From the NCBI RefSeq assembly GCF_036549475.1, contig NZ_JAZHLI010000007.1:66044-130043 (forward strand): a DNA stretch of 64,000 bases, read 5' to 3'. Positions within the stretch are counted from its first letter, which is position 1; every line of letters starts with the position of its first letter. Positions 38,092 through 46,837 of this stretch are shown here, one piece after another. The notes under the pieces were generated by a model. That model was not told the DNA's origin and did not search any database. It saw only the letters and a list, made by a program, of their open reading frames with translations. This DNA comes from Aurantimonas sp036549475 (GTDB taxonomy: Bacteria > Pseudomonadota > Alphaproteobacteria > Rhizobiales > Rhizobiaceae). Position numbers and translations under genes: made by a program.

Positions 38092-38115
38092 TGTTCGGTT
38101 CGTCGTGCCTGGGTC

Positions 38116-39615
38116 CTATCGCATGACCGGCATGGAGAACTCGGCACCATCCTTGATGCCCGAGGGCCAGCGGCTCGTGACCGTCTTGGTGCGGGTGTAG
38201 AAGCGGAAGGCGTCGGGGCCGTGCTGGTTCAGGTCACCGAAGCCCGAGGCCTTCCAACCGCCGAAGGTGTAGTAGGCCAGCGGGACCGGGATCGGCACGT
38301 TGACGCCGACCATGCCGATGTTGATGCGGCTGGCGAAGTCGCGGGCCGCATCGCCGTCGCGGGTGTAGATCGAGACGCCGTTGCCGTATTCATGGCTCAT
38401 CGGCAGGTCGATCGCCTCCTCGTAGTCCTTGGCCCGCACCACCGACAGGACCGGACCGAAGATCTCGGTCTTGTAGATGTCCATGTCCTTGGTGACGTCG
38501 TCGAACAGGCAGGCGCCGACGAAGAAGCCGTTCTCGTAGCCCTGCATCTTGAAGCCGCGGCCGTCGACGACGAGCTTGGCGCCCTCCTCGACACCCCGGT
38601 CGATCATGCCGAGCACCCGCTTCTGCGCCTCGCCGGTCACCAGCGGTCCCATGTCGACGTCGTCCCCGGCGGTATAGGGCGCGATCTTCAGCGCCTCGAC
38701 CCGCGGGATCAGCTTCTCCATCAGGCGATTGGCGGTCTCCTTGCCGACCGGCACGGCCACCGACACGGCCATGCAGCGCTCGCCCGCCGCGCCGTAGCCG
38801 GCGCCGATCAGAGCGTCCGCCGCCTTGTCGATGTCGGCATCCGGCATGATGATCATGTGGTTCTTGGCGCCGCCGAAGCACTGAACGCGCTTGCCGTTGG
38901 CGCAGCCACGCGAATAGATGTACTGGGCGATCGGCGTCGATCCCACGAAGCCGATGGCTTGGATGTCCGGATCGTCGAGGATCGCGTCGACCACGCCCTT
39001 GTCGCCGTTGACGACGTTGAGGATGCCCTCGGGCAGACCCGCCTCGACCATCAGTTCCGCCAGCATGATCGGCACCGACGGATCGCGCTCCGACGGCTTC
39101 AGGATGAAGGCGTTGCCGCAGGCGATCGCCGGCGCGAACTTCCACATCGGGATCATCGCCGGGAAGTTGAACGGCGTGATGCCGGCGACGACGCCGAGCG
39201 CCTGGCGGATCGAGTAGAGGTCGATGCCCGGGCCGGCGCCTTCCGAGAACTCGCCCTTCAGGAGATGCGGCGCGCCGATGCAGAACTCGACGACCTCGAG
39301 GCCGCGCTGCACGTCACCCTTGGCATCGGGAATGGTCTTGCCGTGCTCGCGCGACAGCGCCTCGGCCAGCTTGTCCATGTCGCGGTTCAGAAGCTCGACG
39401 AACTTCATCATCACCCGGGCCCGGCGCTGGGGATTGGTCGCCGCCCAGGCCGGCTGGGCCGCCTTTGCGTTTTCCACCGCGGCGCGCAGTTCCGCCGCGC
39501 TCGCCAGCGCCACCTGGGCCTGGACTTCTCCGGTGGCCGGATTGAAGACGTCGGCCGTGCGGCCGCTCGTGCCGGCGACGCGCTTGCCGCCGATGTAATG
39601 TCCGATCTGTTCCAT
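38116..39615 (-). CDS. mmsA: Methylmalonate-semialdehyde dehydrogenase (CoA-acylating)
   Basis: 499 residues, aldehyde dehydrogenase superfamily. The catalytic Cys281 lies in AAGERCMAVSVAV; GITPFNFPAMIPMWKFAPAI, KPSERDPSVP and NGDKGVVDAI are typical of MmsA, as is VNVPIPVPLAYYTFGGWKAS. It oxidises malonate- or methylmalonate-semialdehyde to acetyl- or propionyl-CoA in valine and inositol breakdown. AGGAGG eight bases before the ATG at 39615 is a strong ribosome site. A LysR gene is divergent 127 bases upstream and may control it. The start is secure although the frame runs on to 40215. Confidence 0.95.
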   Translation of the reverse strand: MEQIGHYIGGKRVAGTSGRTADVFNPATGEVQAQVALASAAELRAAVENAKAAQPAWAATNPQRRARVMMKFVELLNRDMDKLAEALSREHGKTIPDAKGDVQRGLEVVEFCIGAPHLLKGEFSEGAGPGIDLYSIRQALGVVAGITPFNFPAMIPMWKFAPAIACGNAFILKPSERDPSVPIMLAELMVEAGLPEGILNVVNGDKGVVDAILDDPDIQAIGFVGSTPIAQYIYSRGCANGKRVQCFGGAKNHMIIMPDADIDKAADALIGAGYGAAGERCMAVSVAVPVGKETANRLMEKLIPRVEALKIAPYTAGDDVDMGPLVTGEAQKRVLGMIDRGVEEGAKLVVDGRGFKMQGYENGFFVGACLFDDVTKDMDIYKTEIFGPVLSVVRAKDYEEAIDLPMSHEYGNGVSIYTRDGDAARDFASRINIGMVGVNVPIPVPLAYYTFGGWKASGFGDLNQHGPDAFRFYTRTKTVTSRWPSGIKDGAEFSMPVMR

Positions 39616-39742
39616 CCGGTTTCCTCCTGTTGCGGTTGTTGCCGACTGTCTTCGCGCAGGCGACCGCAAAAGCCAATCCTTCGCTTTGCGCATCCGTTGT
39701 GCGAACATCGACATCTTTGCGGGGAATGAGGGCTTGCAGGAC

Positions 39743-40630
39743 GTGAACTGGGACGATGTCAGGCTGTTCCTCGCGGTTGCCCGCGCCGGCCAGATCCTCG
39801 CTGCCGCCCGGCGGCTGGAACTCAACCACGCGACGGTCGGCCGGCGGATCACCGCGCTGGAGACGGCGCTGGGCGCGCGGCTTCTCGACCGCCGCCCCAA
39901 TGGCTGCGAGCTCACGCCGACGGGGCGGGACTTTCTCGAACAGGCCGAGCGGATGGAAGCCGCCATGCTGGCGGCGCGCGCCGATCTCGGCGCGACCGAC
40001 GTGGCGCTGTCGGGCACGGTGCGCGTCGGTGCGCCCGACGGCTTCGGCACGGCGTTCCTGGCGCCCCGGCTCTGGCGCCTGACCGAACGCAATCCCGACC
40101 TCACCGTGCAACTCGTGCCGGTGCCGCGGGCGTTCTCGATCTCGCGCCGCGAGGCCGACATCGCGATCACCGTCGCCCGGCCCGAGGCGGGCCGGCTCGT
40201 TGCGGGCAAGCTCACCGACTATGCGCTGGGGCTCTATGCCTCACGCGCCTATGTCGGCGAACACGGCGCCCCCGCCTCCGCCGCCGAACTCGGCCAGCAC
40301 CGGCTGGTCGGCGCGGTGGAGGATCTCCTCTACAGCCCGAAACTCGCCTACCACGCGGACATCGTCGCGCACTGGCCGGCGCGCTACGAGGTGTCGAGCG
40401 CGCTGGGCCAGACCGAGGCCGTGTGTGCCGGCGCCGGCATCGGCATCCTCCATGGCTTCATGGCGGCCGATCGCCCGCAACTCGTGCGCATCCTGCCGGA
40501 CGAGACGATCCACCGGAGCTACTGGCTGGTCTATCACGAGAGCGTCCGGGACATCCGGCGGATCGCCGCCGTCGCCGACTTCATCCGCGATTGCGTGGCC
40601 GCCGATCGCGCGGTCTTTTCCGCCGGCTGA
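39743..40630 (+). CDS. LysR-family transcriptional regulator
   Basis: About 295 residues. The N-terminal helix-turn-helix is NWDDVRLFLAVARAGQILAA with LELNHATVGRRITALE and LTPTGRDFL; a periplasmic-binding-protein-like effector domain follows. This is a short-range LysR type like those of the GcvA/DsdC side. The frame has no ATG near the conserved start; the GTG at 39743 gives MNWDDVRLFL and has GAGGG about ten bases before it. Divergent from mmsA; the shared spacer is where it would be expected to bind. Effector unknown. Confidence 0.9.
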   Translation: MNWDDVRLFLAVARAGQILAAARRLELNHATVGRRITALETALGARLLDRRPNGCELTPTGRDFLEQAERMEAAMLAARADLGATDVALSGTVRVGAPDGFGTAFLAPRLWRLTERNPDLTVQLVPVPRAFSISRREADIAITVARPEAGRLVAGKLTDYALGLYASRAYVGEHGAPASAAELGQHRLVGAVEDLLYSPKLAYHADIVAHWPARYEVSSALGQTEAVCAGAGIGILHGFMAADRPQLVRILPDETIHRSYWLVYHESVRDIRRIAAVADFIRDCVAADRAVFSAG

Positions 40631-40732
40631 CAGGGCACGCGGCGACGCCGCGGTCGATGCGGGGGATCGGGTTTATGTGCACGGCGACCCGCGGACGAAC
40701 CGTCCGGGTCATCCAGCCTTTCGGGCGGGCAC

Positions 40733-40746
40733 TTGATCGCCGTCAA
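40733..40746 (+). promoter_or_regulatory. FNR/FixK-type box before the UspA gene
   Basis: TTGATCGCCGTCAA matches the FNR/FixK anaerobox pattern TTGAT-N4-ATCAA (TTGAC half-sites are also accepted) with one base off. Its centre is about 65 bases before the UspA ATG, so an RNA start near 40781 would put it at the usual -41.5 position. UspA proteins are known FNR/FixK/Anr targets in several proteobacteria. Inferred. Confidence 0.5.
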
Positions 40747-40804
40747 TCCTCCGCACGCCGCTTCGTGCGCATATCGACGGGAGTCGGACACGAAGGAGAC
40801 CGCC

Positions 40805-41218
40805 ATGTACAGCAAGATCATGATTCCCGTCGACCTGGCGCATGCCGACAAGCTCGACAAGGCGCTGAAGACGGCTGCCGGCCTAGCCAGTCTCTACAAC
40901 ATTCCGGTGCATTACGTTGGGGTCACCGGCAACACCCCGTCGGGTGTCGCCCACACGCCAGAGGAATATGCCGGCAAGCTGCAGGCCTTCGCGTCGGGGC
41001 AGGCCCGCGACCATGGCGTCGAGCAGACGGCGCAGACCTATGTCCGCCACGACCCGAGCGTCGAGCTCGGCCGGACCCTGCTCGACGCCATCGACGAATG
41101 CGGTGCCGATCTCGTGGTGATGGCATCCCATGTGCCGGGCCTGCCGGACCATCTGTTTTCGTCTCATGCCGGGCATCTGGTGTCCCACGCCTCCGCCTCG
41201 GTCTTCGTGGTGCGCTAG
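40805..41218 (+). CDS. Universal stress protein (UspA family)
   Basis: 137 residues, Usp fold. N-terminus MYSKIMIPVDLAHADKLDKA, mid ADLVVMASHVPGLPDH and the ending SHASASVFVVR are family features; the usual GxxG-9-GS ATP-binding pattern is altered (ASHVPGLPDHLFSS-AGHLVSHAS), so nucleotide binding is uncertain. GAAGGAGA sits six or so bases before the ATG at 40805. An FNR-type box precedes it. Cytoplasmic stress/low-oxygen survival role is likely, as in other anaerobically induced Usp proteins. Confidence 0.9.
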   Translation: MYSKIMIPVDLAHADKLDKALKTAAGLASLYNIPVHYVGVTGNTPSGVAHTPEEYAGKLQAFASGQARDHGVEQTAQTYVRHDPSVELGRTLLDAIDECGADLVVMASHVPGLPDHLFSSHAGHLVSHASASVFVVR

Positions 41219-41486
41219 GAGGTCCGGAAGGGCGCCGGATCGGGCGTCCTTCCGCCATGATGCATTCACACCCGCGATCACCCTGAAACAGCCTGCAGCG
41301 CCAACCCGCTAGTGCGCGCCTGGTCTTTCGCTTCCCGCCGCCTGCCCTGCAACCGAAGATCAACCAATCATCCCGGACGGTTTCACTCTTCCTTCATGGG
41401 CGCCCGGGCAGAGTTCGCCGACCTCGTTTCAGTGTTCGGATCGATCCGGCGCTTCGGCAGGCCGGATATCGGCACCAGGGATTTCG

Positions 41487-43916
41487 TTGGCAGCACTCGC
41501 CCAGACCTTCCTCGTCGACCATTCCCTTGGCTTCGTCACGACGGCCCTCGTCGTGTGCGCCATCATGGCCGCCATCATCCTGACGGTTCTCGACCGCGCC
41601 CGTTCCGTCGAGGGCGCCCGGCGCTACCGATGGATGGCCGTCAGTGCCGCGGTCGCCGGCCTCGGTGTCTGGACGACGCATTTCGTTGCGATGCTCGGCT
41701 TTCGGCCCGATGTCATCCTGGGCTACGATCCGGTGGTCACCGCCGTCTCGGTGCTCGCCGGAATCGTCTGCGTCGGCCTGCCGCTGGCGGCGACCGTCAT
41801 CGTCACGTCGCGAGCCGCGCGGATCTGGCTTGGCGCCCTTGCGGGCGTCGGAGTCGGTGCCATGCATTTCACCGGCATGAGCGCGCTGCAGGGCTGCCTG
41901 GCGACCTACGACCTGCCGGTCACCCTCGTGTCCTTTTTCGCGGGCTGCGGCTTCTTCGCGGCGGCGATGGCGATCCGGCCGCAAGGCAAGCGACGCATCC
42001 TGATCGCGGCGCTCATGGTGCTGGGCGTGTGCTCGCTGCATTTCATCGCGATTGCCGGCCTCACGCTCAGTCCCGCCCCCGCCGCCCAGGTCTGGTCCGT
42101 GGATCCGGTGACGCTCTCGGCCTTCGTGGCGCTCGCTGCGCTGATGATCTTCATCCTCGCCTTCATCCTGGCGGTGAACGGCGAGAAGCTCGACGCGTCG
42201 TCGCGGGAGGCCGCGGCGGAAGCAGCGGAGCATCTGCGTGTCCTGTCGGCTGCCCTGCAGAACATGTCGAATGGCCTCGTCATGGTGGGGCCCGACGGGA
42301 TCATCACCCTGCACAACGAGCGCGCCTGCGAACTCCTGGGCCTCGGCTCGAGCGAATTGCGGCCGGGCATGCCGCTCGAGACCTTCCTGCAGAATTTCGG
42401 CGCCCACGCCGGATGGGACGCCGCGCGCATCGCCCGGGTCTCCAACACCCACGCCATCTGGATGCGCCGCTCCACCATTACCCGCGTCGAGCATCAGCTT
42501 GCCGACGGGCGCGTGCTCGGTGTGGCCTGCTGCCCGATGGCCGACGGCGGCGCCATCCTGACCTATGACGACATGACCGAGGCCCGCAAGGTCCAGGCCA
42601 CCATCACCCACATGGCCTATCACGACGCGCTGACCGGATTGCCGAACCGTCGCAGCTTCCAGGACGAGCTCACCGCGCGGTTCGTTGCGTCCGAGCCCAC
42701 CACGATCCTGATGATCGACCTCGATCGCTTCAAGGCCGTCAACGACACGCTGGGCCATCCGGTCGGCGACGCGTTGCTGATCCAGGTGGGCGACCGGCTG
42801 CGCGGATGCTGCGAACCCAACGACGTGATCTTCCGCCTCGGCGGCGACGAGCTGGCGATCCTGCCGGGCAACCGGGAACACAGCGGCACCTTGGCGCGCC
42901 GCGTCGTCGAGGCATTCGCGCGTCCGTTCACCGCCGACAGTCACCGGATCAGCATCGGCTGCAGCGTGGGCATCGCCACGGCCAGCGGCACGGACGATCC
43001 GGACCTCGTCGTCCGGCAGGCCGATCTGGCCCTCTACAAGGCCAAGAAGAACGGCCGCAACCGCATCGAGTGCTACGAAAGCGGCATGATGGAAGATGCC
43101 GTCAAGCGGCGCGACATGGAAACCGACATGGAACGGGCGCTGAAGCAGGGCGAGTTCACCCTGAACTACCAGCCGCTCTTCAGCCTTCCGGACCGCGGCC
43201 TGGTCGGATTCGAGGCGCTGATCCGCTGGAACCACCCGACGCTCGGCATGGTGCCCCCGTCCGACTTCATCCCGCTGGCAGAAGATACCAGCCTGATCAC
43301 CGAGATCGGCGCGTGGGTCCTGCAGGAAGCCTGCCGCGAGGCCAGTCGCTGGCCGGGCGATCTCTATGTTTCGGTCAACGTGTCTCCGGTCCAGTTGCAC
43401 AAGACCGACATGCTGCGCCAGGTGACCAATGCGCTGGCCGAATTCGGCCTGACGCCCCACCGCCTGGAGCTGGAGCTGACCGAAACGGCGATGGTCGACG
43501 ACGGCCGGCGGATCAGCGCCACCCTGAGGGCGCTTCGCAGCCTGGGGGTGCGCATCGCCATGGACGATTTCGGCACCGGCTATTCCTCGCTCGCCCATCT
43601 GCGCGAATTCGACCTCGACCGGATCAAGATCGACCGCAGCTTCATCGACTCCGCCCCCGGCGACGCCAGTTCGATGGCCGTGCTGCGGGCAGTGACGATG
43701 ATGGCCAGGGATTTGTCGATCGCCACCACCGCGGAAGGCGTCGAGAACGAGGAACAGTTGGAGCGGCTGCTCGACCTCGGCTGCGGGACGGCCCAGGGCT
43801 ATTTTCTCGGCCGCCCGATGACGGCGGAAGCCGCCCGGGCCTTGATGCGCACGGTGACCGGCCAGCCGCAGATCGTGGCCGATCCTTCCCCACCCGCGGA
43901 GCTGTCGCAGGCATAG
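41487..43916 (+). CDS. MHYT-PAS-GGDEF-EAL membrane cyclic-di-GMP protein
   Basis: 809 residues. About seven membrane helices in the first 230 residues carry the three MHYT-type motifs THFVAMLGF, MHFTGMSAL and LHFIAIAGL, a putative gas or copper-linked sensor. A PAS-like region follows, then GGDEF with the variant GGDEL (residues 452-456) and an EAL domain with EALIRW (about residue 576), DDFGTGYSSL and KIDRSFI. The last Phe of the GGDEF motif is Leu, so cyclase activity is doubtful, while the EAL motifs look complete. It starts at a TTG (41487), with AGGGA upstream. Stand-alone gene. Confidence 0.92.
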   Translation: MAALAQTFLVDHSLGFVTTALVVCAIMAAIILTVLDRARSVEGARRYRWMAVSAAVAGLGVWTTHFVAMLGFRPDVILGYDPVVTAVSVLAGIVCVGLPLAATVIVTSRAARIWLGALAGVGVGAMHFTGMSALQGCLATYDLPVTLVSFFAGCGFFAAAMAIRPQGKRRILIAALMVLGVCSLHFIAIAGLTLSPAPAAQVWSVDPVTLSAFVALAALMIFILAFILAVNGEKLDASSREAAAEAAEHLRVLSAALQNMSNGLVMVGPDGIITLHNERACELLGLGSSELRPGMPLETFLQNFGAHAGWDAARIARVSNTHAIWMRRSTITRVEHQLADGRVLGVACCPMADGGAILTYDDMTEARKVQATITHMAYHDALTGLPNRRSFQDELTARFVASEPTTILMIDLDRFKAVNDTLGHPVGDALLIQVGDRLRGCCEPNDVIFRLGGDELAILPGNREHSGTLARRVVEAFARPFTADSHRISIGCSVGIATASGTDDPDLVVRQADLALYKAKKNGRNRIECYESGMMEDAVKRRDMETDMERALKQGEFTLNYQPLFSLPDRGLVGFEALIRWNHPTLGMVPPSDFIPLAEDTSLITEIGAWVLQEACREASRWPGDLYVSVNVSPVQLHKTDMLRQVTNALAEFGLTPHRLELELTETAMVDDGRRISATLRALRSLGVRIAMDDFGTGYSSLAHLREFDLDRIKIDRSFIDSAPGDASSMAVLRAVTMMARDLSIATTAEGVENEEQLERLLDLGCGTAQGYFLGRPMTAEAARALMRTVTGQPQIVADPSPPAELSQA

Positions 43917-43940
43917 GCGGCAGCTGCCGTCCCGCCGGGC

Positions 43941-44957
43941 TCAGGCGCGGTTGGAGACCGCCGCCTGCTCGAAGGTCGCCATGCCCGAATGGCATTCGGC
44001 CGCGGCCTTGACGATGCCGGCCGCGAGCGCCGCGCCGGTGCCCTCCCCCAGCCGCATGCCAAGGGCCAGCAGCGGCACCTTGTTCATGGTCTCCAGCGCC
44101 CGGATATGGCCCGGCTCGGCCGACACATGGCCGAACAGGCAATGGTCGAGCGCCTGGCGATCCATCGCGTGCAGGACGGCGGCTGCGGCAGTGGACACGA
44201 AGCCGTCGACGATCACCGGCACCTTCTGCATCCGCGCCGCCAGGATCGCGCCGGCCATGGCCGCGATCTCGCGGCCGCCGAGACGGCGCAGCACTTCCAG
44301 CGGGTCGGACAGATGGCCGGCATGGCATTCCAGCGCTCGTGCCACGACATCGGCCTTCTTCGCGACACCGGCCGCATCCTGGCCCGCACCGGGGCCGACC
44401 CAGTCGCTCGGCTCGCCGCCGAAGAGCGCGGTGTAGATCGCCGCCGCGACGGTGGTGTTGCCGATGCCCATCTCGCCGATGCACAACAGATCGGGCTCGC
44501 CGGCCAGCACCTCCATGCCGAAGGCCATGGTCGCGGCGCAGGTCCGCTCGTCCATCGCCGCCTCCTCGGTGATGTCCCTGGTCGGCACCTCCAAAGCGAG
44601 GTCGTAGACCTTCAGGCCGAGATCGTAGGTTGCACAGATCTGGTTGATTGCCGCGCCGCCGGCCGCGAAATTCGACACCATCTGCGCCGTCACGTCCGCG
44701 GGAAAGGGCGAGACGCCCTGGCGGGTGACGCCGTGATTGCCGGCGAAGACCGCCACGAGCGGGCGGCGCACGGCCGGCTGGCGTCCCTGCCACGCCGCCA
44801 GCCATTCCGACAATTCCTCCATGCGGCCGAGCGCGCCGGCCGGCTTGGTCAGCTGGGCCTCGCGCTCGCGCTTGGCATTCACCGCGGCGATGTCGGGACC
44901 GGGCATCCGGCGCACCAGATCGCGAATGTCGTCGAAGGGCAGTCCGGTGGTGGACAT
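43941..44957 (-). CDS. cobT: Nicotinate-nucleotide-dimethylbenzimidazole phosphoribosyltransferase
   Basis: 338 residues (CobU/CobT of lower-ligand assembly, not the cobaltochelatase CobT). Motifs LTKPAGALGRMEELSEWLAA, VFAGNHGVTRQGVSPFP, GEMGIGNTTVAAAI, VIVDGFVSTAAA and FGHVSAEPGH are diagnostic; the catalytic Glu lies in the C-terminal LGEGTGAALA. It makes alpha-ribazole phosphate for the lower axial ligand of cobalamin. ATG at 44957; divergent from cobS with about 100 bases between. The first gene of the B12 island. Confidence 0.95.
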   Translation of the reverse strand: MSTTGLPFDDIRDLVRRMPGPDIAAVNAKREREAQLTKPAGALGRMEELSEWLAAWQGRQPAVRRPLVAVFAGNHGVTRQGVSPFPADVTAQMVSNFAAGGAAINQICATYDLGLKVYDLALEVPTRDITEEAAMDERTCAATMAFGMEVLAGEPDLLCIGEMGIGNTTVAAAIYTALFGGEPSDWVGPGAGQDAAGVAKKADVVARALECHAGHLSDPLEVLRRLGGREIAAMAGAILAARMQKVPVIVDGFVSTAAAAVLHAMDRQALDHCLFGHVSAEPGHIRALETMNKVPLLALGMRLGEGTGAALAAGIVKAAAECHSGMATFEQAAVSNRA

Positions 44958-45065
44958 GGAGCGAATCCTCTAGGTTCCGGAACGTTGACGGCGCAGGGCG
45001 CCGTTCGGGGATGGGAAGCGATGTCGCCGCAATGGCGCAGCCGCTCGCGGGGAGCAAGGGCCGCC

Positions 45066-45842
45066 ATGGAGCGATATGTCGCCGCGACGCTGCGCAGCCT
45101 GGCATTTCTGACACGCATGCCGCCCGTGGCGCGCGCCTTCACCGGCACCCACCTTCTCGGCGACGACACCCATGCCTTCCCGGTGGCGGGGATGATCGCG
45201 GCGCTGCCGGCGGCGCTGGTCCTGATGGTCGCCGCCTTCGCCGGCCTGTCGCCGCTCGTCGCCGCGACGCTTGCCGTCGCCGCCATGGTGTTCACCACCG
45301 GCGCGCTGCACGAAGACGGCCTCGGCGACGTCGCCGACGGGCTCGGCGGCCATCACGAGCGCGAGCGTGCGCTGGCGATCATGAAGGACAGCCGGGTCGG
45401 AAGCTATGGGGCGTTGGCGCTCGCCCTGTCGGTGGTCCTGCGCATCGCGCTCGTGGCCGAACTTGCCGGCAGCCACGGGCCGGGCAGCGCCGCCCTGGCG
45501 CTGGTCGCCGTCGCAGCCGTCAGCCGCGGCGCCATGGCCTGGCTGTGGTCGTCGCTGGTCTCGGCCGATCCCGGCGGCCTCGCCGACACGGTCGGACGCC
45601 CGGACGCGCGCACCGGCCGCCTGGCCCTGGCCATCGGCAGCATCCTCTATCTCGCCGGCGGCGTCGTCGCCTGCGGTATCGGAACGACGCTGGCGGGCTA
45701 TGGGTTCGGCGCGCTGGTGCTTCTCGGCTTTCGCCGTTTCATCCGGCGTCGGCTCGGCGGCCAGACCGGCGATTGCCTCGGCGCGGCCCAGCAGCTCGTC
45801 GAGATGGCGGCCCTTGCGGGGTTGGCGCTCTCTTTCGCCTGA
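45066..45842 (+). CDS. cobS: Cobalamin synthase (adenosylcobinamide-GDP ribazoletransferase)
   Basis: 258 residues, polytopic membrane protein (CobV/CobS). Family motifs: ATLRSLAFLTRMP, then FPVAGMIAALPAAL, TTGALHEDGLGDVADGLGGH with the conserved Asp-rich loop, MKDSRVGSYGALAL and RRLGGQTGDCLGA. It joins adenosylcobinamide-GDP to alpha-ribazole (phosphate) in the inner membrane, the last step of the pathway. The ATG at 45066 fits the usual length; an ATG at 45021 with GGGAAG before it is an alternative adding 15 residues. Divergent from cobT, the partner that makes its second substrate. Confidence 0.93.
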   Translation: MERYVAATLRSLAFLTRMPPVARAFTGTHLLGDDTHAFPVAGMIAALPAALVLMVAAFAGLSPLVAATLAVAAMVFTTGALHEDGLGDVADGLGGHHERERALAIMKDSRVGSYGALALALSVVLRIALVAELAGSHGPGSAALALVAVAAVSRGAMAWLWSSLVSADPGGLADTVGRPDARTGRLALAIGSILYLAGGVVACGIGTTLAGYGFGALVLLGFRRFIRRRLGGQTGDCLGAAQQLVEMAALAGLALSFA

Positions 45843-45847
45843 TCCCT

Positions 45848-46837
45848 TCATGCGCCGGCAGCCCAGGCCGCGACCGCAAGGATCGCCGCGCTCGCCAGGA
45901 TGAGGTTGGCCATGGTTGCGAACAGGGCGATCGCCACGGCGATATCTGCCACGCCCGCTTCGCGCCTGCCGTCCGGATGGAGCATCGGCGCCTCGACCAC
46001 CAGCTCGCCATAACGCCGCGGCCCGCCCAGCGACAGATCGAGTGCTGCGGCGACCGCCGCTTCGGGCCAGCCGGCATTGGGCGAGCGATGCTGCGGGGCA
46101 TCGCGCCGGGCGATGTCGAGCACCGTTCCCGCGACCGCCACGCGCCTTGCATGCAGCCCCGCGGCGAGGGCGAAGAGCACGGCCGTCAGGCGCGCCGCCG
46201 GCCAGTTCATCAGATCGTCGAGCCTGGCCGAGGCAAAGCCGAAGGCGCGGTAGCGGGCATTCAGATGGCCGATCATCGAATCGGCGGTATTGACCGCCTT
46301 GTAGGCGAGCAGGCCCGGCAGGCCGAAGACCAGGTACCAGAGGAACGGCGCCACGACGCCGTCCGAGGCGTTTTCCGCCAGGCTCTCGATCGCCGCGCGG
46401 CAGACGCCGGCCTCGTCGAGAGCATCGGGATCGCGGCCGACGATCATCGCAACGGCGCGGCGGCCGCCGGCAAGCCCCTCGCGGCCAAGCGCGTCGGCCA
46501 CCGCGCGCACGTGATCCACGAGGCTCTTCTGGGCCAGGAACACCGCCAAGATCACAATTTCCAGACCCCAGCCGACCGGTCCGGCAAGAGCGAAAAGCAG
46601 CGACAGGGCGACGCCGATCGCCGCCGCACCGGCGACGAGGATGGCCGCGGCGACAAAGCCGTTCCGCCGCCTGCGGGCTTCGGACAATTCGCTGCGGTTC
46701 AGGGCGACATCCAGCCCGTCGACGGCCTTGCCGAACAGGACCACCGGATGCGGCAGCCGGCGCCAGAGCCAGTCGGGATCTCCCACCAGCCGGTCGAGCG
46801 CCGTTCCGGCGAAGAGGATGGCCAAATGCAGGCTCAT
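45848..46837 (-). CDS. cbiB: Adenosylcobinamide-phosphate synthase (CbiB/CobD)
   Basis: 329 residues, about six membrane segments. DRLVGDPDWLWRRLPHPVVLFG at the N-terminus, SLVDHVRAVADAL, AIESLAENASDGVVAPFLWY, KAVNTADSMIGHLNARY and PAAR are hallmark segments. It attaches aminopropanol phosphate (or aminopropanol) to adenosylcobyric acid. It overlaps cobC by ATGA, so the decarboxylase that supplies the amino alcohol and this synthase are made together. Called CobD in the aerobic nomenclature. Confidence 0.94.
   Translation of the reverse strand: MSLHLAILFAGTALDRLVGDPDWLWRRLPHPVVLFGKAVDGLDVALNRSELSEARRRRNGFVAAAILVAGAAAIGVALSLLFALAGPVGWGLEIVILAVFLAQKSLVDHVRAVADALGREGLAGGRRAVAMIVGRDPDALDEAGVCRAAIESLAENASDGVVAPFLWYLVFGLPGLLAYKAVNTADSMIGHLNARYRAFGFASARLDDLMNWPAARLTAVLFALAAGLHARRVAVAGTVLDIARRDAPQHRSPNAGWPEAAVAAALDLSLGGPRRYGELVVEAPMLHPDGRREAGVADIAVAIALFATMANLILASAAILAVAAWAAGA

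Noticed and set aside
44958..45065. Possible cobalamin riboswitch between cobT and cobS
   Set aside because: About 100 bases, too short for two promoters plus a switch, and no B12-box sequence.
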